Positions 24,831-32,860 are shown, counted from the first letter of the stretch. The stretch is 33,861 nucleotides of DNA from an uncultured Prevotella sp. (GCA_900557405.1 USSF01000018.1:1-33861), one strand, 5' to 3'. Translations and numbers: made by a program. Notes: generated by a model not told the origin, from the sequence alone.

Positions 24831-26468
24831 ATGAAACAAATGTTCATTACTGCCTTATTGGCAACGGCATGTACACTTGGTATATCTGCACAGAGTATTG
24901 AAGTGACCAATACCGAGGGGCTGACATACAAGTTTGCTGCCGAAAGGGTTAAGGACATAACCTTTATCAAGACGACCGCTCCCGAAATCTGTGATTTCAG
25001 CGCTGTCGACGCCACAGCCTATTCATCGGGCTCCGTAGAGGCCACGTTTACCACCGCCGACAATTCCAAGGCGCTCACCCTGTGGATTGACGGCAAACAG
25101 GACGTCAATTTCCTGGATGCAGGAGTATACAACGTTTCGGCTGAAGCCGGAAATATGGTCATCGACCCCGACCCGAGGTCAACTTTCCTGAAAGAGGGCG
25201 ACAAGACTACTACGCTGAAGGCGGGCACGATGACCGTGGCCATCTCCGGCAGGGAATACACCATTACGTTCGACTTAACACTTGCCGACGACACGGAGTT
25301 CAAGGCGAAATACGTGGGCGAAATGCCCGGCGTGGTGAGCAAGGACTTCACGCTCGCCACTTGCAGCGAGCCGAAGGTGATGACCACCGACGTGAATGGC
25401 TATGTAAAGGGTGAATTCTATGTGAAGATGAATGATGCCGACTGGAACTACGAGATGGTGGTGGACTTCTTCGCCGATGCAGCTGCGGCCAAGCTGCCAG
25501 CCGGAACATACACGTATTCTGCAGAGAACAAGCCCGGCACGTTCGGCGCCAAAAGCTGTCTGGACACCTACTCGCCCAACAACAACTTCAAGTTTGCCGA
25601 GGGCAGCACGGTCACCGTGGCATACGAAGGCGAGAACATCAGCATCAAGATAAACGGCATCACGACCTGTGGCCGCAAGTTCGACATGACATACAACGGC
25701 AAGATCACATTCCCCGAGGCAGCGCCGGCTGAGGAAACCGTGTTCAGCTCTATCAAAGCCGATGTATATTCCAGCTACATGGAGGCTACATTCTCCACCG
25801 CCGACCAATCCAAGAGCATGACGCTGGAGATTTCCGGCCAATACCTGGAAGAAGGCGTGTATAACGTTACGGCGGTATCCGGCGACAAGACTATCAGCTC
25901 TGACGCAAGATATTCATTCGTGAAGGAAGGCCAGGAGAGCAAGGGCGTGGCATCAGGCACGATGACCGTGGCAATCTCCGGCAGGGAATACACCATCACC
26001 TGCGATTTCACGCTTGCCGACGGCAGTGAGATGAAGGCGAAATACACAGGCACGCTGCCGGGAATGATGAGCAAGGACTTCACGCTCGAAACATGTAAAG
26101 AGCCAACGGTGCTGACCACCGACGTGAATGGTTATGTAAAGGGTGAATTCTATGTGAAGATGAACGATGCCGACTGGAACTATGAGATGGTGGCAGACTT
26201 CTTCGCCGATGCCGATGCAGCCAAGCTGCCTGCCGGAACATACACTTATTCTGCAGAGAACAAGCCAGGCACGTTCGGCGCCAAAAGCTGTCTGGACATC
26301 TACACTCCAAACAACAACTTCAAGTTTGCCGAGGGCAGCACGATTACCGTGGCATACGAAGGCGAGAACATCAGCATCAAGATAAACGGCATCACGACCT
26401 GCGGCCGCAAGTTCGACATGACATACAACGGCAAGATTACATTCCCCGAGAATGCTCCGGCGGAATAA
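24831..26468 (+). CDS. Secreted protein of duplicated beta-rich modules
   Basis: A 545-aa protein with a signal peptide (MKQMFITALLATACTLGISA). A short N-terminal motif (EVTNTEGLTYKFAAERVKDITF) recurs in many Bacteroidota secreted proteins. Then come two 244-residue copies, each of two modules, with hallmark segments GTMTVAISGREYTIT-D-TLADG and VTVAYEGENISIKINGI. The copies differ most in their first modules, while the second modules are nearly identical. No lipobox, enzyme motif or sorting tail is seen. It is the first of three genes, with the next starting 57 nt later. I do not recognise a function. The modules resemble beta-sandwich or calycin-like folds by pattern only. Confidence 0.85.
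   Translation: MKQMFITALLATACTLGISAQSIEVTNTEGLTYKFAAERVKDITFIKTTAPEICDFSAVDATAYSSGSVEATFTTADNSKALTLWIDGKQDVNFLDAGVYNVSAEAGNMVIDPDPRSTFLKEGDKTTTLKAGTMTVAISGREYTITFDLTLADDTEFKAKYVGEMPGVVSKDFTLATCSEPKVMTTDVNGYVKGEFYVKMNDADWNYEMVVDFFADAAAAKLPAGTYTYSAENKPGTFGAKSCLDTYSPNNNFKFAEGSTVTVAYEGENISIKINGITTCGRKFDMTYNGKITFPEAAPAEETVFSSIKADVYSSYMEATFSTADQSKSMTLEISGQYLEEGVYNVTAVSGDKTISSDARYSFVKEGQESKGVASGTMTVAISGREYTITCDFTLADGSEMKAKYTGTLPGMMSKDFTLETCKEPTVLTTDVNGYVKGEFYVKMNDADWNYEMVADFFADADAAKLPAGTYTYSAENKPGTFGAKSCLDIYTPNNNFKFAEGSTITVAYEGENISIKINGITTCGRKFDMTYNGKITFPENAPAE
25000..26463 (+). repeat. 732-bp internal direct repeat
   Basis: The two halves of the 24831-26468 gene repeat with an exact 732-bp period. 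The segments 25385-25720 and 26117-26452 are almost identical at the DNA level. Confidence 0.85.
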
Positions 26469-26525
26469 CGGGAAAGGATGGCGACAAACACCACGAACTT
26501 TAAATTCACGAAAAAAACAATACTT

Positions 26526-27011
26526 ATGAAAAGTCTTATCATAACCCTTCTGGCAGTTTTTGCAACAGCCACTACAGCTATGGCGCAGCGAGTGGGCAAG
26601 GCTTACTCGATGCACGTAAACACCACTGACGGGAACAGCACCGAATATAAATTCATCAACGAGCCCGTGGCTACATTCAGCGACGGAAGCATGACCATCA
26701 AGACGATGGCCGGAAAAGGCGTGGCCTTCGTGCTCGACAACGTGAATAACATCACGTTCAGCGCCTTGGCCACGGCTATCGACGGCACCACGACCGACGG
26801 CAGCAAGCTCTCCGTTTCCGCCTCCGACAGCGAGATGGAAATCTGCGGAGCAAGACCTGGAGACAAGGTGGCCGTATATGATGCAGCCGGAAAACTGTGC
26901 GCATCAGCCAGCGCCGACGGCAACGGACGTGCCGTTATCGGCATCAGCAATTTAGGCAAAGGCGTGTTCGTAGTGAACACTCCTGCAAATTCCATCAAAT
27001 TCATCAAATAA
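26526..27011 (+). CDS. Secreted protein with T9SS-like C-terminal segment
   Basis: A protein of about 161 aa from ATG 26526, where a signal peptide begins (MKSLIITLLAVFATATTAMA). The open frame extends to 26478, but the extension is not signal-like. After the common N-terminal motif (VNTTDGNSTEYKF, FVLDNVNNITF), the last about 70 residues (VAVYDAAGKLCASA, then GISNLGKGVFVV, ending KFIK) resemble a type A type-IX-secretion sorting domain, although such tails also occur in species lacking that pathway. It is the middle gene of the operon, 15 nt before the next. Confidence 0.8.
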   Translation: MKSLIITLLAVFATATTAMAQRVGKAYSMHVNTTDGNSTEYKFINEPVATFSDGSMTIKTMAGKGVAFVLDNVNNITFSALATAIDGTTTDGSKLSVSASDSEMEICGARPGDKVAVYDAAGKLCASASADGNGRAVIGISNLGKGVFVVNTPANSIKFIK

Positions 27012-27026
27012 CACATTACTCGCGAT

Positions 27027-28721
27027 ATGAAAAGATTTATAATGGCAGTTTGTGCGATTGCATCAGCAGCTACGATGCTCGCACAGAGTTATCAGGTGGT
27101 AGTTACCACAAACGATGGCGAGCGCAAGGTTTTTGCAACCGACGATGTATCTGACATAAAATTCAACAACGCCCCCACATACATGGAGGCCAACCACATG
27201 ATAGAGGCGACTTACAGCCCGAACTCCGAAAACGGGACATACAGCCTCATCATTGGCACGGACGAGCCCGATGGCGACGGAATGCCGGCGGCGATGGGCG
27301 ACATGCAGATAGGACTCATCATGCACGCTCCGCTCAGCCAGGAGGCGCAGAACGCCGTCCTGCCCGAAGGATACTACCGCGTGGAGAACACCAACGCACC
27401 ATTCTCCGTGAGCCCCATCCGCTCGCTCGTATGGGTGCGCTATTCCGCTGAAGAGAACGGAGTGACTACAGGATACATCATCGACGGAACAGTTGACGTA
27501 CGCCACGAAGGCGAGAACTACGACCTGCGCGCCGAGATAGACCTCGTGGACGGATCACACCTCGACATTTCATACTACGGCAAGATAAAGTTCACCGTAA
27601 CGGCATCCGGCTCAGTAGACTTCGAGAGCGACCAGAACGTGACGTTCACCGAAGGCCAGGGCAGAATCTGGGCCAACTGGTTCGCTCCGTTCTGCGACGA
27701 CGGTTCGCTGCAGTTCTTCACCGGCACGTTTGACAATAACAACAAGCAGACAGAGGGCTACAGCCTCGTAGTGCCCTACTACATGCCGAAGAGCGACACC
27801 CACACGCCGACATGGAAGCCAGTAATGGCAGACGGCACATACAAGGTGGACCGCCGCGAGATAGTGACGAGCCAGACCTATCTGCCCTTCACGCTGCAGC
27901 AGGGCACGAGGATATCCGTGTTCGGAGAAACCGTGGTGAGCGGAGCATACATCACATACCTTGCGCCCGACGGACGCATATCCCTGGCCATCATCAACGG
28001 CGGAACGATGACCGTATCCGACAACGGAACGAAGTTTGAATTCGACTTCACCACCGTGGAGGGAATAAAAGTCACCGGAACATACGACGGCGCCCCATAC
28101 ATCGTGAACATGATTGACAACAGCAACAAGCCGGAGTTCCAGGACAACCTGACAGGCGACTACGAGCTGAACAAGTTCCCGAGCAACACGGCTATAGTGG
28201 ACTACAACCTGGGCGACTACATCATCGAGGGAGTGAACTCCCACGTGGTGATGTTCACCGAACCGGAAATGAAAACCGGCGACTACATCATGCTCGAGCT
28301 CCTCTCCGACTCCGAGGAAGAACTGAAAGACGGCGTCTACAAGATTGACAACTCGCTCACAGACTTCTCCGGCATCAAGGGCGTGGTGACATTCCAGGGC
28401 GGCATGGAATTCTCATGGTACGGCGACCTCGACTCCACCGACGATGAAGGATACCAGACCAGGCTCGCTCCGATTTCCGGCGGAACCGTGACCGTATCAA
28501 CCACGGAAGACGGCCAGCGCAAGTTCGACTTCGACCTCCGCGACCTGAAGGGCTACAAGATTACCGGCAGCCTCACAAGGAAGATGGCCTACGTGCCTAA
28601 CTCCCCGACGAACCAGGCCAAGCTGGAGCGCTTCAGCAAGCGTGCACTCGGCAAGGCAAAGCGCACATGGAGCAAGAGGAATACAGACTTCCAGCCGCGC
28701 GTATTGATGCCGCGCAAATAA
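27027..28721 (+). CDS. Secreted multi-module protein, related to the first gene of the operon
   Basis: A 564-aa protein with a signal peptide (MKRFIMAVCAIASAATMLAQ) and the shared N-terminal motif (VVVTTNDGERKVFATDDVSDIKF). At least three modules follow, marked by IDGTVDVRHEGENYDLRAEI, GGTMTVSDNGTKFEFDF and GGTVTVSTTEDGQRKFDFDL. Each pattern matches the GTxTV...DG...Y.G segment of the 24831 protein. The C-terminus is basic (KRALGKAKRTWSKRN) and unlike a sorting tail. It is the last gene of the operon, followed by a strong terminator. Function is unknown; surface or secreted role is inferred. Confidence 0.83.
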   Translation: MKRFIMAVCAIASAATMLAQSYQVVVTTNDGERKVFATDDVSDIKFNNAPTYMEANHMIEATYSPNSENGTYSLIIGTDEPDGDGMPAAMGDMQIGLIMHAPLSQEAQNAVLPEGYYRVENTNAPFSVSPIRSLVWVRYSAEENGVTTGYIIDGTVDVRHEGENYDLRAEIDLVDGSHLDISYYGKIKFTVTASGSVDFESDQNVTFTEGQGRIWANWFAPFCDDGSLQFFTGTFDNNNKQTEGYSLVVPYYMPKSDTHTPTWKPVMADGTYKVDRREIVTSQTYLPFTLQQGTRISVFGETVVSGAYITYLAPDGRISLAIINGGTMTVSDNGTKFEFDFTTVEGIKVTGTYDGAPYIVNMIDNSNKPEFQDNLTGDYELNKFPSNTAIVDYNLGDYIIEGVNSHVVMFTEPEMKTGDYIMLELLSDSEEELKDGVYKIDNSLTDFSGIKGVVTFQGGMEFSWYGDLDSTDDEGYQTRLAPISGGTVTVSTTEDGQRKFDFDLRDLKGYKITGSLTRKMAYVPNSPTNQAKLERFSKRALGKAKRTWSKRNTDFQPRVLMPRK

Positions 28722-28781
28722 GCCTCTCGACATTCATTCGCATTTAGACCGGCGGACAGCACGTCCGCCATATAACGACCG

Positions 28782-28816
28782 ATGCCCATAAGCAACAGCA
28801 ATGTGCTTATGGGCAT
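28782..28816 (+). terminator. Terminator of the secreted-protein operon
   Basis: Perfect 13-bp stem (28782-28794 / 28804-28816) with a 9-nt loop, followed by TTATTTTG. A smaller dyad GGCGGAC/GTCCGCC lies just before it. Confidence 0.9.
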
Positions 28817-28828
28817 TTATTTTGTATT

Positions 28829-28887
28829 GAACCCTAATCGGTCATTAGGGATGGCTCTCGTTTTTTTAACCCCAATCGGTCATCAGA
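28829..28887. repeat. Duplicated AATCGGTCAT element with hairpin
   Basis: A 20-bp sequence around AACCCTAATCGGTCATTAG (28829-28848) recurs with three changes at 28868-28887. The first copy forms a 7-bp hairpin (CCCTAAT/ATTAGGG, 28832-28850), followed after CTCG by seven Ts. It lies between convergent transcription units and could add termination. Confidence 0.6.
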
Positions 28888-30336
28888 CTATGCTCCGTGG
28901 AAGAGATATTCCTCCTGCACCTTCTTTGTCAGATGGGTAAAGAGAGTGTTGAGCAGCTCCTTCGTGAAGTCATACGCCCTCTTCTGCAGTCTGATATTGG
29001 CAGCGGTCAGCGCCTCTGCGGCATTCTCCGGAGCCTCCTTGTATGTGGCGAGATATTCAGCCTCGATATCCTTCTGCGCCTCGTCAAACTCCGCCTCAAG
29101 CTCAAGATATGCCTTCTTTATTATCGGGGCGAAGAAATTGTAGTCGGTCATACCCAAGGCGGCAATCTTGCGGAAAGTCCAATAAGCGGAATAATCGTCG
29201 CTTTCACTGTTGGCGCGATATGTATACCTCTCGTCCGCCTCTGTCGCACCCTGATAGAACGGAATGAAGACACTGAGGTCCGCCATACCAAATGCCACGT
29301 AGGTCACTTCGCCGATAGCCTCCGGCAGCTCCGGACGCACCTGCATGATATGCGTCTGCGTGGTGCGGAAGATGCTCACGGGACGGTATGGCTCCTTGCC
29401 GTTGGAGTGGAGATAAGGGTCGTGGTCGGTATTGTCATAGTGGAAGCGGAAAGCCTTGCGCAGGTCGGCAAGGGAGATTTTCCTTTCAGCCTCGGCAAAC
29501 ACGGGGAAAGTGTTTTTCTCCACATCATTCTTTATTGCCGGCGAGAACATCTGTTGCAGTCCCCACACGCGCGGATAATTATATGTAGTGTCGAGCTTCT
29601 CGTCTCTCGAATAAGCCTCGTGGAAATCAAATTCGCCGTCGGCAGGATTGTACAACCCGTTCTTCTCGGCAAACTCTATCAAGTCTGCCGATGCCAGGAA
29701 ATTCTCTTTGTCGTCGGGGTTATACTCGCGGTAGCGGCTTTGGTTTCCGGTCACGAAATACTTGTCCTTCGGCATCCGGCACGCCAGCCATCTGTGTCCG
29801 CCGGCATTCTCCAGATACCATGTCTCCTTGGCATCAATAAAACCGATGCCGAAACCTTCCGCCGACCCGTATTTCTCAATCAGCGCTCCCAGTCGCTCCA
29901 CACCCTCGCGGGCTGTATGCACATAAGGCAAAACGATATTATAGGTACAGTTCTCCGCCAGTCCGTCCTCCACATACGGGTCTGCCTCAAGAGCCTTCCC
30001 GCTGCTGAAGATAGTCTCCGTGGAACTCATTCCCACTCCGGCTGTGTTATATCCTGCACTGCCCCACTCTCCCGGATATGTATAGTCCGGCAGACCGGTA
30101 TAACCGAGGGCTTTCTTCGGCAGCGGACAGCGGAACTTGCTGTCCTTCGCCACGAACTCCTCCGGTCCGTCGTCGGTATCCCTGTGTATCTCCACGTTGA
30201 TAGCCATCAGAGCGTCAAAATCACTTGAGCGGCACAAATATCTCGCCCCGTCCGCACTCTGTTCCTCCCCCACGATAATCGTGGTACATTCAGAAGGAAG
30301 TTTTCCTGCAATCTTTTCTTTATTCTCCATAATCAT
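28888..30336 (-). CDS. C69-family dipeptidase (PepD type)
   Basis: A 482-aa N-terminal-nucleophile hydrolase cleaving dipeptides. Cys17, in ECTTIIVG, is the expected nucleophile, exposed after removal of a 16-residue propeptide. SSDFDALMAIN, TYNIVLPYVHTAREGVERLG and GIGFIDAKETWYLENAGGHRW are typical family segments. No signal peptide, so cytoplasmic. The start is either ATG 30336 or 30330. It is a monocistronic leftward gene with a -7 box at 30362-30369, next to the divergent Hsp20 gene. Confidence 0.93.
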   Translation of the reverse strand: MIMENKEKIAGKLPSECTTIIVGEEQSADGARYLCRSSDFDALMAINVEIHRDTDDGPEEFVAKDSKFRCPLPKKALGYTGLPDYTYPGEWGSAGYNTAGVGMSSTETIFSSGKALEADPYVEDGLAENCTYNIVLPYVHTAREGVERLGALIEKYGSAEGFGIGFIDAKETWYLENAGGHRWLACRMPKDKYFVTGNQSRYREYNPDDKENFLASADLIEFAEKNGLYNPADGEFDFHEAYSRDEKLDTTYNYPRVWGLQQMFSPAIKNDVEKNTFPVFAEAERKISLADLRKAFRFHYDNTDHDPYLHSNGKEPYRPVSIFRTTQTHIMQVRPELPEAIGEVTYVAFGMADLSVFIPFYQGATEADERYTYRANSESDDYSAYWTFRKIAALGMTDYNFFAPIIKKAYLELEAEFDEAQKDIEAEYLATYKEAPENAAEALTAANIRLQKRAYDFTKELLNTLFTHLTKKVQEEYLFHGA

Positions 30337-30361
30337 TGTATTTTATATGGTTCTATAGATG

Positions 30362-30369
30362 CAAAAGTA
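30362..30369 (-). promoter_or_regulatory. Promoter -7 box of the C69 dipeptidase gene
   Basis: Minus-strand TACTTTTG matches TAnnTTTG, 26 nt upstream of the start. No -33 match is evident. Confidence 0.5.
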
Positions 30370-30443
30370 TGAAAAAACAGAATAACACGAAACGAAAAGA
30401 CAGATTAAATATGTATAAAATAGAGAAAATCCTTTCACTACCA

Positions 30444-30501
30444 TGACACTATTCTGACATTTTTTCATATTCATGAGTCGTAAAACGTACAAATTGTCAG
30501 A
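30444..30501 (+). promoter_or_regulatory. Candidate enhancer-binding sites upstream of the sigma-54 promoter
   Basis: TGACA occurs at 30444-30448 and 30455-30459, one helical turn apart. The inverted pair TCTGACA (30453-30459) / TGTCAGA (30495-30501) brackets the region. The position, 20-80 bp upstream of the -24 element, suits a sigma-54 activator. Confidence 0.4.
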
Positions 30502-30522
30502 CACAAGCCATTGCAAAGCCAT

Positions 30523-30537
30523 TGGCACACATATTGC
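30523..30537 (+). promoter_or_regulatory. Sigma-54 (-24/-12) promoter of the Hsp20 gene
   Basis: TGGCAC-N5-TTGC at 30523-30537 matches the RpoN consensus (TGGCACG-N4-TTGCA) with invariant GG and GC ten bases apart. Transcription would start near 30549, giving a leader of about 120 nt. The usual TAnnTTTG box is not evident before this gene. Confidence 0.7.
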
Positions 30538-30655
30538 GATATGCCTTAATGAAAGCCGAAAGCCTTGAAGCTTGAGGCAAGAAAAAAGCATAAAACAACA
30601 ATCAGAAGTCCCGACGGATCCACATGGTGAAGGGAGGACGAGAAAAATAAAATTT

Positions 30656-30660
30656 GGAGG
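30656..30660 (+). promoter_or_regulatory. Strong Shine-Dalgarno site of the Hsp20 gene
   Basis: GGAGG lies 8 nt before ATG 30669. Such a strong site is rare among the other genes here, and it fixes the start at 30669, not the in-frame TTG at 30654. Confidence 0.75.
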
Positions 30661-30668
30661 TATTCACT

Positions 30669-31124
30669 ATGTTTATGATTCGCAGAAACAACTATTCTAA
30701 TTGGTTAGACAATTTCTTTGATGACTCACTTTCCGGCACAGAGCAGATGCCGCAACGCAACACGACGACTCCGGCACTCAACGTGAAGGAATCAGCCGAA
30801 GATTATATTATGGAAATGGCAGTTCCTGGACTGGAAAAGGAATGGGTGCGCATTAACGTTACCAACGAGGGACTTCTTCATGTTGCCATCGAGAACAAGA
30901 TGGAACACAAGGAGGAGAACAGGGACAACCACAAGTCTCGCCACATACACTACCTGCGCCACGAGTTTGCCTATGGCAACTACGAGCAGAGCTACACTCT
31001 GCCGGATGATGTAGACCGCGACAAGATTAGTGCCAGCGTTGCCAACGGCATCCTTACAATCACCATTCCAAAGACTACTCCTGAACAGGAGGCTAAGGTG
31101 ATGAGGAATATAGAGGTTAAGTAA
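30669..31124 (+). CDS. Small heat-shock protein, Hsp20/alpha-crystallin family
   Basis: A 151-aa ATP-independent holdase that binds unfolding proteins. The alpha-crystallin domain spans about residues 35-140. It includes NVKESAEDYIMEMAVPGLEKE at the start, the insert with LRHEF, and the family signature around ISASVANGILTITIPK. The C-terminal IEV of RNIEVK could be the I-x-I/V oligomer anchor. It has a sigma-54 promoter, a strong Shine-Dalgarno site and a 17-bp-stem terminator, so it is monocistronic and apparently highly expressed on demand. Confidence 0.95.
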   Translation: MFMIRRNNYSNWLDNFFDDSLSGTEQMPQRNTTTPALNVKESAEDYIMEMAVPGLEKEWVRINVTNEGLLHVAIENKMEHKEENRDNHKSRHIHYLRHEFAYGNYEQSYTLPDDVDRDKISASVANGILTITIPKTTPEQEAKVMRNIEVK

Positions 31125-31141
31125 TACCACTTAAAATAAGG

Positions 31142-31186
31142 ACAAGCCCCATACTTTTGCTATTAAGGTAAAAGTATGGGGCTTGT
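31142..31186 (+). terminator. Terminator of the Hsp20 gene
   Basis: Perfect 17-bp stem (31142-31158 / 31170-31186) with an 11-nt loop, followed by TTTATAC. Confidence 0.92.
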
Positions 31187-31198
31187 TTTATACAGAAT

Positions 31199-31447
31199 CT
31201 ACGATTGCCCATAGATAAATTTGTTGCTATAAATGATAAATCTATCATCTGTTCCAGACTGAATACCTGAAACGATACTACCAAAGAAGTGACTCCTGCG
31301 GTCACTATTATGGAGCTTCATCAAATCTTGGAACAACTGCTCACAGTTTTCCTCCTTCCAGTCGTAGTTGCGCTGATACAGAGGTATAATGAATCGCTTG
31401 TCTGACCCATCAAAGAATTTTATTAGGGGTTGCGCGTCGCCTTTCAT
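31199..31447 (-). pseudogene. Truncated DUF262 (GmrSD-type) protein
   Basis: An 82-aa remnant of a DUF262 protein, the family of GmrSD-type modification-dependent restriction enzymes. The conserved start is present (FIIPLYQRNYDWKEENCEQL, then HFFGSIVS), but the sequence changes at TDDRFII, exactly where D-G-Q-Q-R-L should follow. It stops 13 residues later, beside the Hsp20 terminator. Intact members are several hundred residues long. It follows the PUA/EVE-like gene by 2 nt in the same direction. It is not expected to be active. Confidence 0.8.
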
Positions 31448-31449
31448 AG

Positions 31450-31848
31450 TTAGAAAATAGATTTGATGTAACCAATAAGTTCTTTATTGTTGCAATTAGG
31501 AACTTCAAGAGATTTACCTCCTTTTAAGCCATATTTACACAGCTCTTTTTCAGAAAGCATTGTGCCTTCATATTCTTCAAGTAGTTCAAGTTTATAAGTA
31601 ATGTCATTAGGTGGCGTGGCGACCCAAAACGATTGGTCCTCACGTTCGCAATTTTCAGCAGTTACCACCATCTTGAAGCGCACACGGCGCTCATCTGACA
31701 TAAAAAGATACACAATATCTCCAATAGAAAAATGTGCTCTTCCCATTCTCCAATTGATGAATCCAAGACAATGGATCGCATCTGTATGTCTGCACCTTTT
31801 TCTGTTGGCAAAGGCAAGCCAAGTGCGATTATTCGACATAATTGTCAT
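31450..31848 (-). CDS. Small PUA/EVE-like domain protein
   Basis: A 132-aa protein without signal or membrane segment. The segment HFSIGDIVYLFMSDERRVRFKMVVTAEN resembles the strand-turn core of PUA-like folds such as EVE or ASCH domains, which bind modified bases or RNA and often accompany restriction systems. The assignment is by pattern and is uncertain. It sits 6 nt after the ATP-binding-protein remnant and 2 nt before the truncated DUF262 gene, all leftward. This suggests a former defence-type operon of which it may be the only intact member. Confidence 0.6.
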   Translation of the reverse strand: MTIMSNNRTWLAFANRKRCRHTDAIHCLGFINWRMGRAHFSIGDIVYLFMSDERRVRFKMVVTAENCEREDQSFWVATPPNDITYKLELLEEYEGTMLSEKELCKYGLKGGKSLEVPNCNNKELIGYIKSIF

Positions 31849-31854
31849 TTTAAG

Positions 31855-32310
31855 TCAAAAAACATCTAATTTCTTCCAAATCTTTGCCTTCTCCGTTAGG
31901 CGGTACATCTGCTTGGGATGATTTGGATGTTCTGGAAATTTTCGCTCAATACTGCCATCTGCCAGTGCAGGAGCGATATAACTATCATACATCGTTTTAC
32001 GTCTGACTATTGAACATCGTTTCATCATCTCAGAAACATCAACGTAATCATCGTTCATTACTGCCACTAATTTTTCTACTTGGGCGGTACTTGGGCGGTA
32101 CTTGGGCGGTACTTGGGCGGTCCAACTCCTTTTCCGCGGTCCATTCGGCCTTCAAAGTGGCCTTTAGAATGAAAGCGTCGAGGTGGAACGACAGGATGGC
32201 GCAGCCTTTTGTTTCCAGTTCGTTGCAGATGCGATCGATGCCCTCGCCAAACTCCTTGACGTATTTGTAGGCCTTGAGATACTGGGCAATCTTGGGGTTG
32301 CGAGAGTACG
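31855..32310 (-). pseudogene. Frameshifted C-terminal remnant of an AlbA_2/RecG-like ATP-binding protein
   Basis: Read leftward, one frame gives SRNPKIAQYLKAYKYVKEFG and EGIDRICNELE, typical of the HATPase_c_4 part of AlbA_2/RecG-like regulators. The reading is then disrupted in an 11-bp tandem repeat (32078-32121), and a second frame continues TAQVEKLVAV to a winged-helix end (YIAPALADGSIERKFPEHP, QMYRLTEKA). In relatives a T-x-Q-V repeat linker joins these two domains. A stop lies just before the first block, so everything N-terminal is missing. Confidence 0.72.
32078..32121. repeat. Four perfect 11-bp tandem repeats
   Basis: ACTTGGGCGGT is repeated four times without error (32078-32088, 32089-32099, 32100-32110, 32111-32121). 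On the minus strand one unit reads Thr-Ala-Gln-Val. Because 11 is not a multiple of three, the unit number changes the reading frame of the AlbA_2-like gene. Confidence 0.95.
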
Positions 32311-32372
32311 TGGAGAAGGATGGCTACCGTATCGAGATCCTCCCTTTGTGGAAGTGGCTGCTGGAGTATTAA
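32298..32372 (+). pseudogene. C-terminal fragment of an unidentified protein
   Basis: On the plus strand, LREYVEKDGYRIEILPLWKW followed by LLEY and a stop reads like a genuine protein C-terminus. It abuts the point (about 32310) where homology of the leftward AlbA_2-like remnant ends, and a terminator follows. No start or upstream coding remains. The family is not recognised. Confidence 0.35.
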
Positions 32373-32382
32373 TGCCAAGAAT

Positions 32383-32412
32383 CGGCTGGACTTAAAGCAA
32401 GAAGTCCAGCCG
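32383..32412. terminator. Bidirectional-looking hairpin
   Basis: Perfect 11-bp stem CGGCTGGACTT (32383-32393) / AAGTCCAGCCG (32402-32412). It lies 10 nt after the plus-strand fragment and 47 nt past the stop of the leftward 32459-32860 gene. Confidence 0.7.
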
Positions 32413-32458
32413 AATATACTGATTTGTTGTTTTACACGACAGAAAAGAAGGAAGTCTT

Positions 32459-32860
32459 TTATTCGCTTATTTCTCCGTCAATTACAGGCACAGTCATAGA
32501 CATACCATCCTTATTGATATAGCTATATGTTCCCACTCTTTGAGGATTCTTGACAGTAAGAATTTGATCGTCGTAGTAATTCTTGCCAAGCACTACAACC
32601 GTATTGCCTAGGTACCACTTCATCTCTTCACCAGAGATCTCCTTTTCATCAGAGATCTCCTTTGCTAATGCTCCATTGCTAAAAACCTGAAAGACCTTAA
32701 ACGAAGTTTCTGTCTTGTTCTCATAACAAACAGGATTGTCAAGGCGTTGTACTGGGACGTTTGTCTCATAATTTTGGATTATCACCCCAATTACAAATAG
32801 TGCAACCAATGTCAGGACTATGCCAGACGCAAAGCCTATGAAAAAAGATTTCTTGCTCAT
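32459..32860 (-). CDS. Small membrane-anchored protein of unknown function
   Basis: A 133-aa protein. Residues about 6-28 (FFIGFASGIVLTLVALFVIG) form one membrane helix, preceded by MSKKS, so the rest is probably periplasmic. The soluble part (about 35-133) has alternating strands (NTVVVLGKNYYDDQ) and no motif I recognise. The segment EISDEKEIS contains a short repeated ISDEKEIS-like pattern. A -7 box lies at 32955-32962, about 95 nt upstream. It appears to be a single gene, with no functional clue from neighbours. Confidence 0.75.
   Translation of the reverse strand: MSKKSFFIGFASGIVLTLVALFVIGVIIQNYETNVPVQRLDNPVCYENKTETSFKVFQVFSNGALAKEISDEKEISGEEMKWYLGNTVVVLGKNYYDDQILTVKNPQRVGTYSYINKDGMSMTVPVIDGEISE

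Noticed and set aside
28897..30228. 443-codon plus-strand frame opposite the C69 dipeptidase
   Set aside because: Antisense shadow of a clearly identified enzyme.
30343..30591. 82-codon minus-strand frame between dipeptidase and Hsp20
   Set aside because: It covers the sigma-54 promoter and dipeptidase promoter and has atypical composition.
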